Source: an uncultured Pelagibacteraceae bacterium
GTDB taxonomy: Bacteria; Pseudomonadota; Alphaproteobacteria; Pelagibacterales; Pelagibacteraceae
DNA length: 42,920 nucleotides
Assembly (NCBI GenBank): GCA_902528505.1
Contig: CABZSY010000004.1
Coordinates: forward strand, 1-42,920
Direction: 5' to 3'
The stretch's first letter is position 1; the number at the start of each line of letters is the position of its first letter. The notes below the pieces were generated by a model, which saw only the letters and a list, made by a program, of their open reading frames with translations, searched no databases and was not told the origin of the DNA. Positions 7,758 through 15,786 of the stretch are shown in pieces. Both the position numbers and the translations under genes were made by a program.

Positions 7758-8303
7758 TTACTTTGTTGATGATAAATAAATAATACTATTTTCAGGTGTA
7801 GTCTCTATATAAGGATCATCATCAGATCCTGAATTATTAATTCCTGGTTCTTGCCACCATTTTTCAACTATCCCATCTTTAATTACAGCCATATATCTCC
7901 AGCTTCTTTGACCAAATCCATTATGATCTTTTGCGATAAGCATGCCCATATATTTGGTAAATAGTCCTGAACCATCTGGTATTAATTTTATGTTGGAAAT
8001 GCCCATTTTTTTTGCCCACTCATTCATTACATAAGAGTCATTAACTGAGCAGCAGTAAACTTCATCAATTCCAAGGTCTTTAATCTTAGTAAAGTTACTT
8101 TCAAATCCAGGTAATTGTTGAGATGAACATGTGGGTGTAAAAGCACCTGGAAGGCTAAATAAAATTACTCTCTTTCCTTTAAAAAAATCATCTGTATTTT
8201 TTTCAATCCATTTTCCCCCAACTGAACAAGTTTCTTGATTTTCAGCAGTATCACCTTCTCTGACCTTAAATGTTACATTTGGTATTTTAAATCCTTCAAT
8301 CAT
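7758..8303 (-). CDS. Peroxiredoxin, Prx5/AhpC-TSA type
   Basis: 181 aa with the thioredoxin-like peroxiredoxin fold. The peroxidatic cysteine is Cys59 in PGAFTPTCS, the motif of the Prx5 (type II) subfamily. SVNDSYVMNEWAK and the later FGQRSWRYMAVI fit this subfamily. It reduces hydrogen peroxide or organic hydroperoxides with glutathione/glutaredoxin or thioredoxin; the sequence does not show which. It sits inside the leftward iron-uptake block, 103 bases after the 62-aa peptide gene, which makes sense if iron import and peroxide defence are expressed together; co-transcription is inferred. Confidence 0.9.
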   Translation of the reverse strand: MIEGFKIPNVTFKVREGDTAENQETCSVGGKWIEKNTDDFFKGKRVILFSLPGAFTPTCSSQQLPGFESNFTKIKDLGIDEVYCCSVNDSYVMNEWAKKMGISNIKLIPDGSGLFTKYMGMLIAKDHNGFGQRSWRYMAVIKDGIVEKWWQEPGINNSGSDDDPYIETTPENSIIYLSSTK

Positions 8304-8330
8304 TGCAGCCTCTATAGTAAATTTTTTTTA

Positions 8331-8382
8331 TGCCCAAAACTAATTTAGGAAAGGGTAAAAATCCTGATTTTAGAGTTGGGCA
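8331..8382. repeat. Long-range inverted repeat in the spacer upstream of the peroxiredoxin gene
   Basis: TGCCCAA (8331-8337) is exactly complementary to TTGGGCA (8376-8382), and inside it AGGA (8347-8350) can pair with TCCT (8362-8365). In RNA read leftward this makes a two-level hairpin that would form most of the peroxiredoxin 5' leader. It is followed on that strand by A-rich rather than T-rich sequence, so it is not an intrinsic terminator. It could be an RNA processing or stabilising element separating the iron-binding-protein transcript from the rest. Function unknown. Confidence 0.35.
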
Positions 8383-8406
8383 CAATCATTAAAAAGAAAA
8401 ATTATG

Positions 8407-8595
8407 TCAATTATTAAAGGGGGTGAGGACTGAAATGACCTCATGATCTTTAATATCTGATAATTTTCTATTATTTATTTTATTTTTGATTTTTTTAACT
8501 TCCAACGAGCATGGTTCACATGTTATCTGACCCACTTGTGAACCGCTCACATCAGAAGAATTATTTGTATCAAAACTAAATAAATTCTTTTTCAC
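8407..8595 (-). CDS. 62-aa CxxC peptide in the iron operon
   Basis: A GTG-started ORF 7 bases after the stop of the iron-binding-protein gene, with a purine-rich GGAAG about 10 bases upstream. The protein begins MKKNLFSFDT, has a Ser/Asp/Gly-rich stretch (SSDVSGSQVG), then TCEPC, its only two cysteines, and a Lys-rich helix. There is no signal peptide or membrane segment. One CxxC could hold metal with a partner or act as a redox pair, but I do not recognise a family. Its place directly behind an apparently Fur-controlled iron-binding protein suggests an iron-related task; that is inference. Confidence 0.55.
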   Translation of the reverse strand: MKKNLFSFDTNNSSDVSGSQVGQITCEPCSLEVKKIKNKINNRKLSDIKDHEVISVLTPFNN

Positions 8596-8602
8596 TTATT
8601 TA

Positions 8603-9631
8603 TTACTTCCAACCTGCTGCAGTCATTACTTCTAATGCTGCTGCTTGATTTTTTCCGTAAGAAGCTAGTTTAGTATTCATATCTTGTTGAAAATCTAATC
8701 CTAGATTATTTACTACTAATGGACTTGGTGAAACACCTTCAATCATTGGAAACTCAAATGTGTTGTTAGTGAAGTGCTCTTGAGACTCTGGAGTTAATAA
8801 AAACTCTACAAGTTTAATTGCATTATCTTTATTGGGTGCTCCTTTTACTAGAGCTGCACAACTAACATTCATATGCGTTCCTCTACCATTTTGATTAGGA
8901 AAGAAAGCTTTTACTTTTTTAGCTGCTTCTTGTTGCTCTGCACCTTTTTTACCAGATAACATTAGAGCTAAATAATAAGTGTTAGCTACTGCAATATCAG
9001 CTTCTCCTGCTGCTACTGCCATTATCTGAGCTCTATCGTTTCCTTTAGAGTCTCTAGCCATATTTGCAACAACTCCTTTTGCCCATTCAGCTGTAGCTTT
9101 TTTTCCATTATTTTCAATTAATGAAGCCACAAGAGATTTATTATAAATATTACTAGATTTTCTAATTACTAATCTACCTTTCCATTTTGGATCAGCTAGA
9201 CCTTCATAAGACATTCCAGATAACTCAGCGCCAGTAACTCTTTCAGGTGAATAATAAATTATTCTAGCTCTTTTTGCTATTCCAACCCATTTAGTTGTTC
9301 TAAAGCTTTTTGGAACAGCAGCTCTTATAGCTTCAGATGATAAGCCACGTTGAAGGTGACCTTTTGCATCCATGGCACCACATCTTCCAGCATCTGCTGT
9401 GATGTATAAGTCGGCAGATGAATCTGCGCCTTCGCTAATGATTCTTTTCTCTAAAGCACCTGATTTACCATTGATTAAATTTACTTTAATTCCTGTTGCT
9501 TTAGTAAATTTTCCATAAAGCTCAGCGTCGGCTTTATAGTGTCTTGCATTAAATATATTAACTTCATTTGCAATCGCGATAGATGATGCAAATACAGAAA
9601 ATACTAATGCTATAATTGATATTTTTCTCAT
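8603..9631 (-). CDS. fbpA: Iron(III) ABC transporter periplasmic binding protein (FbpA/FutA-type)
   Basis: I place the start at MRKISIIALVF (342 aa), which has GGGAGA as Shine-Dalgarno and gives a proper signal peptide ending near AIA-NEVNIF; the ORF-track start at 9700 runs through the operator region. The mature protein has NIFNARHYKAD at the front and VANTYYLALM, the paired tyrosines that bind ferric iron in FbpA/FutA1 proteins. It should capture Fe(III) in the periplasm for the downstream permease and ATPase. Two Fur-like boxes precede it. The corresponding SAR11 gene has been named sfuC in the literature, as I recall, and reported as induced by iron limitation. Confidence 0.92.
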   Translation of the reverse strand: MRKISIIALVFSVFASSIAIANEVNIFNARHYKADAELYGKFTKATGIKVNLINGKSGALEKRIISEGADSSADLYITADAGRCGAMDAKGHLQRGLSSEAIRAAVPKSFRTTKWVGIAKRARIIYYSPERVTGAELSGMSYEGLADPKWKGRLVIRKSSNIYNKSLVASLIENNGKKATAEWAKGVVANMARDSKGNDRAQIMAVAAGEADIAVANTYYLALMLSGKKGAEQQEAAKKVKAFFPNQNGRGTHMNVSCAALVKGAPNKDNAIKLVEFLLTPESQEHFTNNTFEFPMIEGVSPSPLVVNNLGLDFQQDMNTKLASYGKNQAAALEVMTAAGWK

Positions 9632-9656
9632 ATCTCCCTTAATGTTTTTGTTTATT

Positions 9657-9699
9657 TGCGAATGAGAATTATTCTCAATGCGAATGATTATCAATCGCA
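9657..9699 (-). promoter_or_regulatory. Tandem Fur-like boxes over a predicted promoter of the iron operon
   Basis: TGAGAATTATTCTCA (9663-9677) is a perfect 7-1-7 palindrome and differs from the Fur consensus TGATAATNATTATCA at two symmetric positions. Directly next to it TGCGAATGATTATCA (9679-9693) has one perfect half-site. The sequence TGCGAATGA recurs at 9657 and 9679, exactly 22 bp (two helical turns) apart. On the leftward strand TTGATA (9695-9690) with a downstream AATAAT gives a plausible -35/-10 pair inside the boxes, so a bound repressor would block RNA polymerase. Fur control is inferred from the pattern and the downstream gene. Confidence 0.7.
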
Positions 9700-9761
9700 T
9701 ATTATGTCGCAGTTTTTAACGATTTTTTCGAAATTAAAGAAAAATATTTGTCTTTTAAGGA

Positions 9762-10649
9762 TTATTTCCAGTCACCAATCTTACTGAATAAGAAATTCCT
9801 AAAAGCTTGAACTCTAGCGGTATTTTTTAGGGATTGAGGGTAAACGAAATGTGCCTCTGTAATTGGTCCTTCTACTTTAGGCAGTACTTTTATAATATTG
9901 CTTGAACTTGATACTAAATACTCGGGGAGTGCAGCTAGCCCCACACCAGACTCAACACCGTATAATAAGCCACTTACACTATTAACTTTCATAACAGATT
10001 TTCTTTTTTTTCCATCATGCATACCTGTCTTTAAAGCCCAATCAGGATTATATACTGGTGATGGTGCACCTTTTCCAAATGAAATAAACTTATGTTTGTT
10101 CAAATCATTTACAGTTTTTGGCATACCATTTTTCTCTAAATATTTACTTGAACCATAGATATAGTACTTAATATCAACTAACTTTTTTTGAATATAATTA
10201 AGCTGTTTGGGTCTTCTCATAAAAATACCTATGTCTGCCTGACGAGTACTCAAGTCCAATTCCTTATCGTCAAAAACTAATTCTATCTCAATTTCAGGAT
10301 TTAAAGTCATAAATTCCCGAATCCTAGGTGTTAACCAATGAGTTCCAAAACTTCTAACTGTTGTAATTGTTAATTTACCTGTAGGTTTATTTTTTTGATC
10401 TCCTAAAGATGTTTCAACTTCTTTAAGTTTACTAATTACTTCATGAGCTGTTTTAAAAACGTATTCCCCATTTTCAGTAAGAGTTAAACCTCTAGCATGT
10501 CTCTCAAACAATTGTACTTTTAAATCTTGTTCTAAAGATTGTATTTGTCTGCTTATTGCAGATTGACTTAGATTTAAATTAACAGTAGCATTTGTGAAGC
10601 TACCAGCTTCTGCCACTGCATGAAAAATTTTTAATTTATCCCAATCCAT
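9762..10649 (-). CDS. LysR-family transcriptional regulator
   Basis: 295 aa. The N-terminal winged helix-turn-helix (LKIFHAVAEAGSFTNATVNLNLSQSAISRQIQSLEQDL) is typical of LysR regulators, followed by a linker helix and a substrate-binding-protein-like effector domain from about residue 90 (LTITTVRSFGTHWL...). Its ATG overlaps the TAA of acuI by one base, so the two are translationally coupled. Most LysR regulators act on adjacent genes, but this one is at the 3' end of its own operon; targets could be acuI or the iron operon beyond it. The effector is unknown. Confidence 0.88.
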   Translation of the reverse strand: MDWDKLKIFHAVAEAGSFTNATVNLNLSQSAISRQIQSLEQDLKVQLFERHARGLTLTENGEYVFKTAHEVISKLKEVETSLGDQKNKPTGKLTITTVRSFGTHWLTPRIREFMTLNPEIEIELVFDDKELDLSTRQADIGIFMRRPKQLNYIQKKLVDIKYYIYGSSKYLEKNGMPKTVNDLNKHKFISFGKGAPSPVYNPDWALKTGMHDGKKRKSVMKVNSVSGLLYGVESGVGLAALPEYLVSSSSNIIKVLPKVEGPITEAHFVYPQSLKNTARVQAFRNFLFSKIGDWK

Positions 10650-11650
10650 TATTTATTTAAATCCACTAATACTCTTCCAGAAATTTCACCTTTTAAAATT
10701 TTTGGGTAAGTTTCTATCAATTCCTCTAAACCAACAGTTAAGATTGATTTTTCTAACAAATCAAAGTCAATTAAATTTGAAGCTTCGCCCCAAATAAATT
10801 CTCTTCTCTTGATGCTACAATTAGCTGAGTCCATACCCCATAGCTTAATACCTCTTAACATGAATGGTATAACACTTGTATTTAACTCGTTGTTATTTGC
10901 ATTGCCGCAAACCGCTACAATTCCATTAGGTTTGGTTTGAACAATTGCATTTGCCAAAATTTTTCCACCAACAGTGTCTACTACTCCGTCCCATAATCCT
11001 TTGTCTATAAGTCTTGGATCTTTGTCAAATTCAGCTCTATTTACAATGTTTTTAGCACCTAGAGACTTTAAATAATCTGACTTAGAATCTTTTCCTGTAA
11101 CTGCAGTTACGTTGTATCCTAATTTTGTTAAAGCCATAATTGCTACACTTCCAACTCCCCCCGTAGCACCAGTTACTAATACATCATTAACTTTTTCACC
11201 TAATAAAATACTTTCCCTTGCTTGAATTGCAAAAGCACTCATTAATGAAGTGAAGCCTGCAGTTCCTAAAATCATTGCTTGCTTAGTTGTTAAGTTGTCA
11301 GGTTTTTTTACCAAAAAATCTGAATTTACTTTTGCTATTTGTGAGTAACCACCATAGAAAATTTCACCTACTCTAAAGCCTGTTAAAATTACTTCATCAC
11401 CTTCTTTAAAATTAGGGTTTTCACTTTCTAAAACTTTACCTGCAAAATCTATTCCTGGAATGTGAGGAAATTCTTTTACTAATCTTCCACCATTTTTTAG
11501 AATCATTCCATCTTTAAAATTTAAATCAGAGTAATCTACTTGAACAGTTACATCTCCATGTTTTAAGAAGCTTTTATCAATTGATTTAACTTCTCTCGTA
11601 AAATTTTCGCCTTCTTGATTTACGATTAATGCTTTGAATTGTTCAGACAC
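10649..11650 (-). CDS. acuI: Acrylyl-CoA reductase-type MDR oxidoreductase (AcuI/YhdH)
   Basis: 333-aa zinc-free medium-chain dehydrogenase. It shows SDLNFKDGMILKNG and FPHIPGIDFAGKV at the front, an NADPH-binding VTGATGGVGSVA near the middle and GMDSANCSIKRREFIW in the C-terminal part, all characteristic of the YhdH/AcuI group. AcuI reduces the toxic acryloyl-CoA to propionyl-CoA in 3-hydroxypropionate metabolism and in DMSP lyase pathways. A DmdA-like gene lies about 27 kb away in this window. It is 1 base after folE on the same strand. Subfamily is well supported; actual substrate in this cell is inferred. Confidence 0.8.
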   Translation of the reverse strand: MSEQFKALIVNQEGENFTREVKSIDKSFLKHGDVTVQVDYSDLNFKDGMILKNGGRLVKEFPHIPGIDFAGKVLESENPNFKEGDEVILTGFRVGEIFYGGYSQIAKVNSDFLVKKPDNLTTKQAMILGTAGFTSLMSAFAIQARESILLGEKVNDVLVTGATGGVGSVAIMALTKLGYNVTAVTGKDSKSDYLKSLGAKNIVNRAEFDKDPRLIDKGLWDGVVDTVGGKILANAIVQTKPNGIVAVCGNANNNELNTSVIPFMLRGIKLWGMDSANCSIKRREFIWGEASNLIDFDLLEKSILTVGLEELIETYPKILKGEISGRVLVDLNK

Positions 11651-11651
11651 T

Positions 11652-12269
11652 TTAATCTTTTGGTATACTTATAAATCTTAAATATCTATTTTGATAACTT
11701 AGGTCTTCTTTAAATTGGCCTAAGTAATAATTTGTTACAGTTGTTGCTTGTTCTTTTTTTATTCCCCTCATTGTCATACATTGATGAGTAGAGTCTATTG
11801 TAACAGCTACACCTTTCGCATCTAGAGACTCCATTAAAGTCTTAGCTATTTGCATTGTTAATCTTTCTTGCGTTTGTAGTCTTTTTGAAAATACCTCTAC
11901 AACTCTGGCTAGTTTACTTAATCCTACAACTCTTTCTTTCGGAATATAAGCAACGTGAGCTTTTCCAATAATTGGAGCCATATGGTGTTCACAATGACTC
12001 TGAACTGAAATATTTTTTTGAATAACCATGTCGTCATATCCATCAACATCCCCAAAAGTTTTATCTAAAATTTTATCTGGATCAACTTTGTAGCCACCAA
12101 AGTATTCTTTATAGGCCTTCATCACTCTTTTTGGAGTTTCTAAAAGACCTTCCCTGTTAGGATCTTCGCCCAACCAAGTCAGAATAGTTTTGAAAGCCTG
12201 TTCAGCTTCTCTGTCGGTAACTTCGCTTGTTTCAATAATTTTATTGTCGGTATCTTTTACTAATTTCAT
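11652..12269 (-). CDS. folE: GTP cyclohydrolase I
   Basis: 205 aa, family-typical length. Zinc ligands are visible in SHCEHHMAPI and in STHQCMTMRG; GKAHVAYIPKERVVGLSKLARVV is the conserved central segment. The enzyme converts GTP to 7,8-dihydroneopterin triphosphate, the first step toward tetrahydrofolate. Folate cofactors are needed by the GcvT-domain enzymes elsewhere in the window, though that link is general. It is the first gene of a leftward folE-acuI-lysR block; its promoter must lie in the 76-base spacer shared with hisI. Confidence 0.95.
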   Translation of the reverse strand: MKLVKDTDNKIIETSEVTDREAEQAFKTILTWLGEDPNREGLLETPKRVMKAYKEYFGGYKVDPDKILDKTFGDVDGYDDMVIQKNISVQSHCEHHMAPIIGKAHVAYIPKERVVGLSKLARVVEVFSKRLQTQERLTMQIAKTLMESLDAKGVAVTIDSTHQCMTMRGIKKEQATTVTNYYLGQFKEDLSYQNRYLRFISIPKD

Positions 12270-12345
12270 AGCGCCTTTTTATACAGTAATTACTTAATTT
12301 TAAAATATTTAATATAGTGAGATTTATGCTAAATAGTCACTACAT

Positions 12346-12813
12346 ATGTTCAAAAAAAGAGAAAATGTGCAGGAAATTGAAGAAGGAAATCTTTTATCAC
12401 CGAAATTTGATAATGATGGCTTAATTCCTGTAATTACTATGTGTTCTCAAACAAAAGATATTTTAATGCATGGTTATATGAACGTTGAAGCATTAAAAAA
12501 AACTATAGAAACTAGGGAGGCTCACTATTTTAGTAGATCTAGAAAAGCTATTTGGCACAAAGGTAAGACTAGTGGATTTACACAAAAAGTTACTGAAATC
12601 AGAATTGATGATGATCAAGACTCTATTTGGTTAACTGTTGATATTGGAGATGGAGCTAGTTGCCATGTTGGTTATCGATCATGTTTTTATAGATCAATTC
12701 CAACAGGTCCAATTATAAATGGTCGTAAAGTTGAAATGAAGTTTTTAGAAAAAGAAAAAAAATTTGATCCTGAAGAAGTTTATAAAGATCAACCAAATCC
12801 AACTAAGATTTAA
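12346..12813 (+). CDS. hisI: Phosphoribosyl-AMP cyclohydrolase
   Basis: 155 aa. The HisI signature is complete: MHGYMNVEALKKT, AHYFSRSRKAIWHKG, and the zinc-binding DGASCHVGYRSCFYR. It catalyses the third step of histidine biosynthesis, opening the purine ring of PR-AMP. It is a stand-alone HisI without the HisE domain, as usual in alphaproteobacteria. About 30 extra N-terminal residues precede the core; a start further in is possible but the ATG at 12346 is the first in frame. A DUF2237 gene follows immediately. Confidence 0.95.
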   Translation: MFKKRENVQEIEEGNLLSPKFDNDGLIPVITMCSQTKDILMHGYMNVEALKKTIETREAHYFSRSRKAIWHKGKTSGFTQKVTEIRIDDDQDSIWLTVDIGDGASCHVGYRSCFYRSIPTGPIINGRKVEMKFLEKEKKFDPEEVYKDQPNPTKI

Positions 12814-13188
12814 ATGAAAGAAAAACAAAAAAATGTCCTAGGTGAAGATCTGGAAGAATGCTCTAATGATCCTTTAACTGGATGGTTAAGAGATGGATGT
12901 TGTAATACTGATGAAAATGATCATGGAGTGCATACAGTTTGTGCAAAAGTAACAACTGAATGTTTAGAATGGTTAAAAGATGCAGGTAATGATTTAATCA
13001 CACCTCATCCAGAGTTTGGATTTCCTGGGTTAAAAGATGGTGATGGATGGTGTTTATGCGCTAGTTGGTATGCAAGAGCAATTGAAGCTGATAAAGCTTG
13101 CCCTATTTTTTTGAAAAGAACTCATCAAAATACTTTAAAATATGTTCCTATTGAAACATTGAAAAAGTTTGCAATAGATTTATCTTAA
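12814..13188 (+). CDS. DUF2237 family protein
   Basis: 124 aa starting on the base after the hisI stop, so certainly cotranslated. The pattern NVLGEDLEECSNDPLTGWLRDGCC, DHGVHTVCAKVT, FGFPGLKDGDGWCLCASWYARA matches DUF2237 proteins along their full length. Six cysteines and several histidines suggest metal binding. The family has no assigned reaction. It is convergent with the ETF-QO gene, one base apart. Confidence 0.88.
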   Translation: MKEKQKNVLGEDLEECSNDPLTGWLRDGCCNTDENDHGVHTVCAKVTTECLEWLKDAGNDLITPHPEFGFPGLKDGDGWCLCASWYARAIEADKACPIFLKRTHQNTLKYVPIETLKKFAIDLS

Positions 13189-13189
13189 T

Positions 13190-14809
13190 TTACATATTCC
13201 CGTATTTAGGTCCACCTCCACCCTCAGGAGTTACCCAAATAATATTTTGTGAAGGTTCTTTGATATCACAAGTTTTACAGTGAATACAATTTTGCGAATT
13301 AATTACAAACTTATTTACTTCATTTTCCTTTTGAACTTCATAAACACCTGCAGGACAATATCTTTGAGCAGGTTCGTCAAACTTTTCAAGTGTATAATTA
13401 ATTGGTAAATTAGGGTCTTTAAGTTTCAAATGAACTGGCTGATTATCTGCATGATTTGTGCCTGTTAAGTAAACAGAGCTAGTTTTGTCAAAAGTTAAAA
13501 CATTATCATATTTTGGATAATCTATTTTTGGCATATCTTTAGCTGGTTTTAAGGTCTCATGATCAGCATGCTTATGCTTAAGAGTAAAAGGCATTTTTCC
13601 TCTAAATAAAATTTGATCTATACCTGTAAATATTATTCCTAATATTAATCCCCAACTAAAACTTGGTTTGACATTTCTTGCCTCAAACAATTCTTTATAA
13701 AGCCAACTATTTTTAAATTTTTGTTCAAATATAGACAAATCTTGTTTATCTTTTAAATGCTCATTTATGGTTTCAGCAGCTATTATCCCACTTTTCATAG
13801 CTGTGTGAGAGCCTTTAATTTTTGGCATATTTAAAGTTCCCGCATCACAGCCAACTAATAATGCTCCCGGCATAAACATCTGAGGTAGACTCTGAAAACC
13901 TCCCTCAATTAAAGCTCTTGCACCGTATGAAATTCTTTTTCCACCTTCTATAATTTTCCTAACAGCTGGATGAGTTTTAAATCTTTGAAACTCATCGTAT
14001 GGAGATAAATGAGGGTTTTTATAATCTAAACCAATTACATATCCTAAGAAAACCTGTTTATTTTCTGCATGATATATAAAACTTCCACCGTAGGTGTTGT
14101 TATCTAATGGCCATCCAGCTGTGTGCATTACTAGACCTTCTTCATGATTTTTCTCATCAATTTCCCAAATTTCTTTAAACCCAATCCCGTACTGTTGTGG
14201 ATCTTTTCCTTTATTTAATTCAAATTTTTGAATTAATTCTTTTCCAAGATGGCCTCTGCAGCCTTCCGCAAATACTGTAACTTTTCCCAATAGCTCAATA
14301 CCTGGTTCAAAACTATCTTTTTTATTTCCTTCTTTATCTATACCCATATCTTGAGTAGCAACTCCTTTTACAGATCCGTCATCGTTGTATAAAATTTCAC
14401 TTGCTGGAAATCCTGGAAAAATTTCTACACCTAAATTTTCTGCTTGCTCAGCAAGCCATCTGCATAAATTTGCTAAACTAATAATATAATTTTTATGATT
14501 TTTTTGAACTGCGGGAAGCAACCAGGTTGGCCAGTTTAAGGATTTTGTTTTTCCTAAAAATAAAAATTTTTCTTTTGTTACCTTAGTTTTTATTGGTGAG
14601 TTTAATTCTCTCCAATTAGGTAATAATTCATCTAATGCACGTGTCTCAAAAACATTGCCACTTAAAATATGTGCTCCAATTTCTGAAGCTTTTTCTAGTA
14701 AGCAAACATTTAAATTTGGATCTAATTGTTTTAGTTTTATTGCTGTTGATAAGCCTGATGGCCCACCACCAATAATCACAACATCATATTCCATTGATTC
14801 CCTAGACAT
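13190..14809 (-). CDS. Electron transfer flavoprotein-ubiquinone oxidoreductase
   Basis: 539 aa, the usual size. An N-terminal FAD-binding GGGPSG, central quinone- and membrane-binding region, and a C-terminal 4Fe-4S ligand set CIHCKTCDIKEPSQNI followed by WVTPEGGGGPKY, which is nearly invariant in ETF-QO. It takes electrons from reduced ETF and passes them to ubiquinone at the inner membrane. It is the last gene of the operon DMGDH-like/etfB/etfA/ETF-QO, 23 bases after etfA. The function is secure. Confidence 0.96.
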   Translation of the reverse strand: MSRESMEYDVVIIGGGPSGLSTAIKLKQLDPNLNVCLLEKASEIGAHILSGNVFETRALDELLPNWRELNSPIKTKVTKEKFLFLGKTKSLNWPTWLLPAVQKNHKNYIISLANLCRWLAEQAENLGVEIFPGFPASEILYNDDGSVKGVATQDMGIDKEGNKKDSFEPGIELLGKVTVFAEGCRGHLGKELIQKFELNKGKDPQQYGIGFKEIWEIDEKNHEEGLVMHTAGWPLDNNTYGGSFIYHAENKQVFLGYVIGLDYKNPHLSPYDEFQRFKTHPAVRKIIEGGKRISYGARALIEGGFQSLPQMFMPGALLVGCDAGTLNMPKIKGSHTAMKSGIIAAETINEHLKDKQDLSIFEQKFKNSWLYKELFEARNVKPSFSWGLILGIIFTGIDQILFRGKMPFTLKHKHADHETLKPAKDMPKIDYPKYDNVLTFDKTSSVYLTGTNHADNQPVHLKLKDPNLPINYTLEKFDEPAQRYCPAGVYEVQKENEVNKFVINSQNCIHCKTCDIKEPSQNIIWVTPEGGGGPKYGNM

Positions 14810-14832
14810 AAACTAGTTTTTAACTGTAAGGA

Positions 14833-15786
14833 TTATTTTTGTATAGTGTTTAATTTGTTCAGCTCTTCCATGAACTGTGGAAGTGCTTCAAATAGGTCAG
14901 CTTCAAGGCCATAATCTGCAACACTAAATATTGGAGCCTCTCCATCTTTATTGATTGCGACAATTACTTTACTCTCTTTCATTCCTGCTAAGTGCTGGAT
15001 TGCCCCTGAAATTCCAATCGCAATATATAAATCTGGCACAACAACTTTACCAGTTTGACCAACTTGATGATCGTTGCTTATGTAACCTGCATCTACAGCA
15101 GCTCTTGATGCACCAATCGCTGCTCCTAATTTGTCTGCAACTTCTGTTATTAATTTAAAATTATCTCCACTTTGCATCCCTCTACCACCTGAGACGACTA
15201 TTCTTGCAGTTCCTAGTTCAGGTCTGTCAGATTTTATTTCTTCTCTCTTAATAAATTTTGTATTTGTAAATTCTTCAACAGCCTCTCCTTTTTCAATTGT
15301 TGCAGTGCCTCCAGAACTTTCACAAGGTTCAAAAGATGTGGGTCTTATAGTTATACACTTCTTGACATCATTTGTTTTTACTGTTGCAAAAGCGTTTCCT
15401 GCGTAAATGGGTCTTAAGAAAGTATCAGGTGATATAACTTTTATAATATCGCTGACCTGAGAAGTATCTAAATGAGCCGCAACTCTTGGCATTAAATTTT
15501 TTCCAAATGTGTTTGCAGAACAAACAATATGTGAATAATTTTCTGCAAGTTTAACTATTGCTGGTGCAAAATTTTCTGCTGTAAAATTTTCATAATGTGG
15601 TGCTTCTATACTAATTACTTTATTAACCACTGGTAATTCTGATAGTTTTTTAGCAGCAGTTTCAGTATTTTGACCGATAATTACTGCATGAACATCTTTA
15701 TCAATTTGAGAAGCAGCTGTTGCTGCGTTTAATGTAAAAGGCCTTAAATCTTTATTATTATGTTCTGCGATAAGTAAGACTGACAT
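14833..15786 (-). CDS. etfA: Electron transfer flavoprotein alpha subunit
   Basis: 317 aa. The C-terminal FAD-binding domain is clear: VVSGGRGMQSGDNF, GASRAAVDAGYISNDHQVGQTGKVV, and YIAIGISGAIQHLAGM, followed by the INKDGEAPIFSVADYG signature. The N-terminal half is the EtfA nucleotide-like domain. With EtfB it forms the soluble one-electron/two-electron carrier between flavin dehydrogenases and ETF-QO. Its start overlaps the etfB stop by one base. Confidence 0.97.
   Translation of the reverse strand: MSVLLIAEHNNKDLRPFTLNAATAASQIDKDVHAVIIGQNTETAAKKLSELPVVNKVISIEAPHYENFTAENFAPAIVKLAENYSHIVCSANTFGKNLMPRVAAHLDTSQVSDIIKVISPDTFLRPIYAGNAFATVKTNDVKKCITIRPTSFEPCESSGGTATIEKGEAVEEFTNTKFIKREEIKSDRPELGTARIVVSGGRGMQSGDNFKLITEVADKLGAAIGASRAAVDAGYISNDHQVGQTGKVVVPDLYIAIGISGAIQHLAGMKESKVIVAINKDGEAPIFSVADYGLEADLFEALPQFMEELNKLNTIQK

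Noticed and set aside
8331-8382. Inverted repeat as an intrinsic terminator
   Set aside because: On the leftward strand it is followed by A-rich, not T-rich, sequence, and on the plus strand there is no upstream gene to terminate.
9632-9700. Longer start for the iron-binding protein
   Set aside because: The extra 23 residues lie in the Fur-box and promoter region and would put a non-signal sequence in front of a clear signal peptide; the ATG at 9631 has a good Shine-Dalgarno.
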